Part shown: one piece after another, positions 61,301 to 64,000 of the stretch
Layout of the letters: the number at the start of each line of letters is the position of its first letter
Numbering within the stretch: the stretch's first letter is position 1
From: Cucumis sativus
Lineage: Eukaryota > Streptophyta > Magnoliopsida > Cucurbitales > Cucurbitaceae
Length of the DNA: 64,000 bases
Assembly: GCF_000004075.3 (NCBI RefSeq)
Contig: NC_026660.2
Coordinates: forward strand, 20,959,498-21,023,497
Direction of reading: 5' to 3'
Notes under the pieces: generated by a model
The model's database searches: none
What the model saw: only the letters and a program-made list of their open reading frames with translations
What the model was told of the DNA's origin: nothing
Made by a program: the position numbers and the translations under genes

Positions 61301-64000
61301 TCTGCAGGTTGTCCTATGAGACTAGTCGAGGCACGTGTAAGCTAACCCGAACACTCATGGAAATACTTATAACAATTTTGGGGCATTCATATGTCTGTGT
61401 GTTCCTTAGATTGTTTATTCCATTGTTTGTTTTTCCATTGATATTGATAGAAGTCGAGCTTTTAAAAATATATACATATATAATATTATGGCACACAGTT
61501 CTCTTAATGGATGTGAAAAAATAAAATAAAACTGAACAAATTCAATCACAATGGCCAGTGGGAAACTTTTCTTTTTTTTTGAAAATTGTGCTTTTGTTCT
61601 CGTATCTTCTTTATATCCGTAATTATCCGAGCCAGCTTATGCACACCTCGACTATTATCACAGGATAACTCATCTGACCCTAACAAAACCAAGTTTTTGA
61701 AGACCACTTTTTTTCGTTTTTAAATTTTGGATCTAATTTTGAAGCATTCCTAGAAGGTAGGTAACAAACCATAAAAATTAATAGATGTAAGTGGTGTCTA
61801 TGGGCTTACTTTTCAAAAACCAAAAGCCAAATAGTTAACAAACGGGGAATAAATGATAACAATATTGTACCTATAGACTACCCAATGTATCACAGTATAC
61901 TTGAAGTTAATCAAGATTCAACCACAATCTATCAAAGTAATTGGATTTTCAAGATTAAAGAGCATTAACTAGACACTGAACACAATTATTACCCATTGCT
62001 GAACTTAATCTCAGGGAACCCAATTATGTTAACAACAAATGGTGGGCTAAAATCATTTTGACAAGTCATGAAAAATGACGGGGAAGAAAAATGGCTCACT
62101 AAATCAAAGTCCTTAGTAAGTATCCATGCCAGATCAAACTAATAAAGCAAAATTTTCATTAATTGAACGCTTTTGAAGGCTATAGAGATATGCAAAATAG
62201 ATTGTTTACCTCAGTACGTCTCTTCAACACTGCAATGTGTAATGCTGTATTACCCTTGTTATCTTCCAAAGTTAAAACTGAAGGATCAGGACTTAGTAAC
62301 TCCATCACAATGCTATCGTTCTGCCCTTTTACAGCCATGTGCAGTGGGGTTTGCCCCTTCTTGTCAGTTCGGAATCCGAGGGTTGGGTCCTTGCTTACTA
62401 ATAATTTAACAACTTCAACATGGCCCATTCTGGCAGCTGAATGAAGGACAGTCTTACCATTGTTTCGAGCTATCTTAGAAAGTTCTGAGTCTGTTTCGAG
62501 AAGGAGATTTACCACATCAATGTGCCCCTGCATGGCAGCTGTGTGCAAAGCAGTTGAGTTGACCGAGTCTGTGGTCATGGCCAAGTTGGGATGTACATCA
62601 AGAAGTTCCTGCAACACCTCTGCAATATTTGTTCAATCAGAAGGGGCATCAAGAAGAAATAAAATTATAAGGAAAACAACTAAAGGTTGATGTCACAGTG
62701 TAATATCCTGAGGAAGAAGATATCTGATGATTCTCCTTTATTATTTCAGCACTTTTGGTTGATAAATTTGAAAACGTGATAAAACCTCGTGAAAAGTCAA
62801 AAAAGTAAATCTAGAAAGAAAAAGGTAAAGCAGACTATTACCAGTAGTCGGGTAAGATCTTGACAAAAAAATCTTACGCCATCAAGAAATAAAAGCCAGA
62901 AAATAAAAGGTTTATACCTAGGAGAAAAAGCATACATATCTGAAGACTCTAGTTGTGTATTAAAAACTTATATTAAAAAATTCAAAAGCTTAAATATAGT
63001 TTCGACACAGAGGAAAGGGCTTTCAGTAATGACCCAAAAACAACGATAAAGCTTAAGGTGAAAAACTCTATCAGATATGTATGCTTTTTTCCCTATTAAA
63101 AAAAAAGAATTGAAGATTCTAGTTGTGTATCCAACAAGGGCAAATGTTCATGAGACAAGTCGAACACTAGTTTAATATGCTTAACATGTGCTTGACACAT
63201 GGCCACCAACTGTCGGACTTGTATTCAATTTGTTCAAAGTTTTGATTTGTGTGTATTGTGTCTGACGCATATTAAACACAAACAATTACTTATTCAAACT
63301 AACGTGTTTCGTCGTTCTCTTCATAAACCATTATTCAGATGCAAGTTTAATAAAGGCAATACCGTGCTTACAAATCAACCAAAAGAATAAACATATTTTT
63401 CAATTTGAGGGGAAAAGAAGGGAGTAATAAAGGTGAATCATAAAGTCAAATACTGTTTGGCAGTTGATAAAAGGTCAGATACATAGACACACATTTATCA
63501 AGCAATTGGCATATCCCTAAAGTCATTGACAATAAGACATGCTATTATGATTGAATGTGATATCTGATTGCAATGGTTTAATCTAATAGAGGTTCTTACT
63601 GAGATGGCCATGCTTTGCTGCAACGTGGAAAGCATCGTATCCGTTTCTGGCAGCCATAAATGAAGTCTCGAGGTCCAAATATTTCAACATCTCTGCAACA
63701 ACGAAGTCGTGCCCATTTTCAGCAGCTGCATAGAGAGGAGTCTCACCTTCGAGATTCTGCTTTGACAATAATGAATTTGACTCATTTTTATCATTGCTAT
63801 TCTGAAGAATCTCTTTGACTCTCACTACGTTTCCAGCTCGTGCTGCCAAGTGAAGTGGTGAATCCCCACGTTTCCCAGGTGATTCCTTCGTCTTCTTCCT
63901 CTCCCCGCCCATGAAACTGAGTTGCCTCTCCATCACCATCCGAAAACTCTTCTGCTTCTCCATGAACCCTCTAATGCTTTTCTGCCTCTCCATAACCACA
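58314..64000 (-). CDS. Ankyrin-repeat membrane protein with PGG domain, At5g02620/ITN1-like (5' end beyond window)
   Basis: Ankyrin-repeat protein with a C-terminal four-helix PGG membrane domain; relatives act in ROS, salt and ABA responses at the plasma membrane. Exons in the window: >64000-63600, 62619-62210 and 59177-58314, about 557 residues. The N-terminal part has ten-residue repeats (MERQKSIRGF, MEKQKSFRMV, MERQLSFMGG). Ankyrin repeats follow (GDSPLHLAARAGN, GETPLYAAAENGH, GYDAFHVAAKHGH, STALHTAAMQGH, GKTVLHSAARMGH, GQTPLHMAVKGQN, GNTALHIAVLK, GETPLDIAEKFG). Then AKRLKKLHISGLNNAINS leads into membrane helices ending near MCYCVVQHR, and the C-terminus is NNEYKRMYAL. The reading frame is still open at the window edge, and relatives have more MEKQ-type repeats upstream, so the true start probably lies outside. 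Confidence 0.92.
60928..61010 (-). mobile_element. LINE-like 3' tail
   Basis: Minus strand reads CTATCAATGAAATCTTTG then TTTCCTTTTCAAATTTTTTT, matching the terminal pattern at 27936, 35570 and 37190. Confidence 0.45.
61166..61372 (+). mobile_element. Au-type SINE
   Basis: tRNA-derived head with a B-box GGGTTCAATCC (61226-61236), then the characteristic order GGTCACCTACCTAG, AATTAATTTTCTACGAG, TTGACACCCAAAT, GTTGTCCTATGAGACTAGTC and GAGGCACGTGTAAGC. This order matches the Au SINE family known across flowering plants. The copy is diverged. Confidence 0.8.
62620..63599 (-). other. Ankyrin-gene intron 1
   Basis: Donor CTCA|GTAAGA at 63599, acceptor AATATTGCAG ending at 62620. AT-rich, without recognised genes or elements. 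Confidence 0.6.

Larger units (their letters stand above)
59178..62209 (-). other. Ankyrin-gene intron 2, 3.0 kb
   Basis: Donor GAG|GTAAAC, acceptor ATTTGCAG. It contains a LINE-like 3' tail (about 60928-61010) and an Au-type SINE (about 61166-61372). The stretch 59640-60850 is unlike the AT-rich remainder and may be old transposon sequence, but nothing in it was identified. Confidence 0.6.

Noticed and set aside
1-64000. CRISPR arrays, prokaryotic operons or phage-like defence systems
   Set aside because: No regularly spaced short repeats with unique spacers and no bacterial gene layout; the window is plant nuclear DNA.

Overview
The window reads as nuclear DNA of a flowering plant. It holds intron-bearing genes with GT-AG borders, AT-rich intergenic sequence, plant-specific families (phytocyanin, fasciclin-like arabinogalactan protein, ABI5/GBF4-type bZIP, OEP37), copia, LINE and SINE debris and solo LTRs. 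A eudicot is clear from the protein families. A cucurbit is my best guess, from the feel of the repeats and the stellacyanin/mavicyanin type, but I cannot prove it from sequence alone.

Layout, left to right: copia 3' remnant and LTR-family repeat (0.2-1.6 kb); plastid ribosome recycling factor, minus strand (2931-8814, 11 coding exons, with a copia fragment and a nested solo LTR in intron 6); stellacyanin-like phytocyanin, plus (10230-10880); plastid outer-envelope pore OEP37, plus (12242-14104); AT-rich repeat land with a 93-bp tandem repeat (14.1-18.6 kb); LRR F-box protein, minus (18663-20614, plus a 5'UTR intron); AT-rich DNA with a degenerate GC-richer repeat tract (21.7-25.2 kb); CDK5RAP1/MiaB-type tRNA methylthiotransferase, plus (25312-29495); COP9 signalosome subunit 8, minus (31928-40850, with a 7-kb intron 4 holding two solo LTRs and a LINE relic); an inverted pair of long LTR-like repeats (41.4-43.7 kb); fasciclin-like arabinogalactan protein, plus (44467-45492, no intron); GBF4-like bZIP, plus (49447-54835); and an ankyrin-repeat/PGG membrane protein, minus (58314 to beyond the right edge).

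The genes do not form an operon or pathway. Three of the nine (RRF, OEP37, the methylthiotransferase) serve organelles, two act in ubiquitin/light-signalling regulation (F-box, CSN8), two are cell-surface glycoproteins (phytocyanin, FLA), and the bZIP and ankyrin proteins belong to families tied to ABA and stress responses. All exon models were built by hand from reading frame, splice signals and recalled family sequences. Every joined model keeps frame and ends at a natural stop.

I did not find an undescribed biological system. The observations most worth following are three apparent GC-AG introns among 29 coding introns, three solo LTRs each with a perfect 5-bp target-site duplication and all antisense to their host gene, a likely ACGT-element pair in the promoter of the bZIP gene, and several tandem repeats of 39, 71, 81 and 93 bp.
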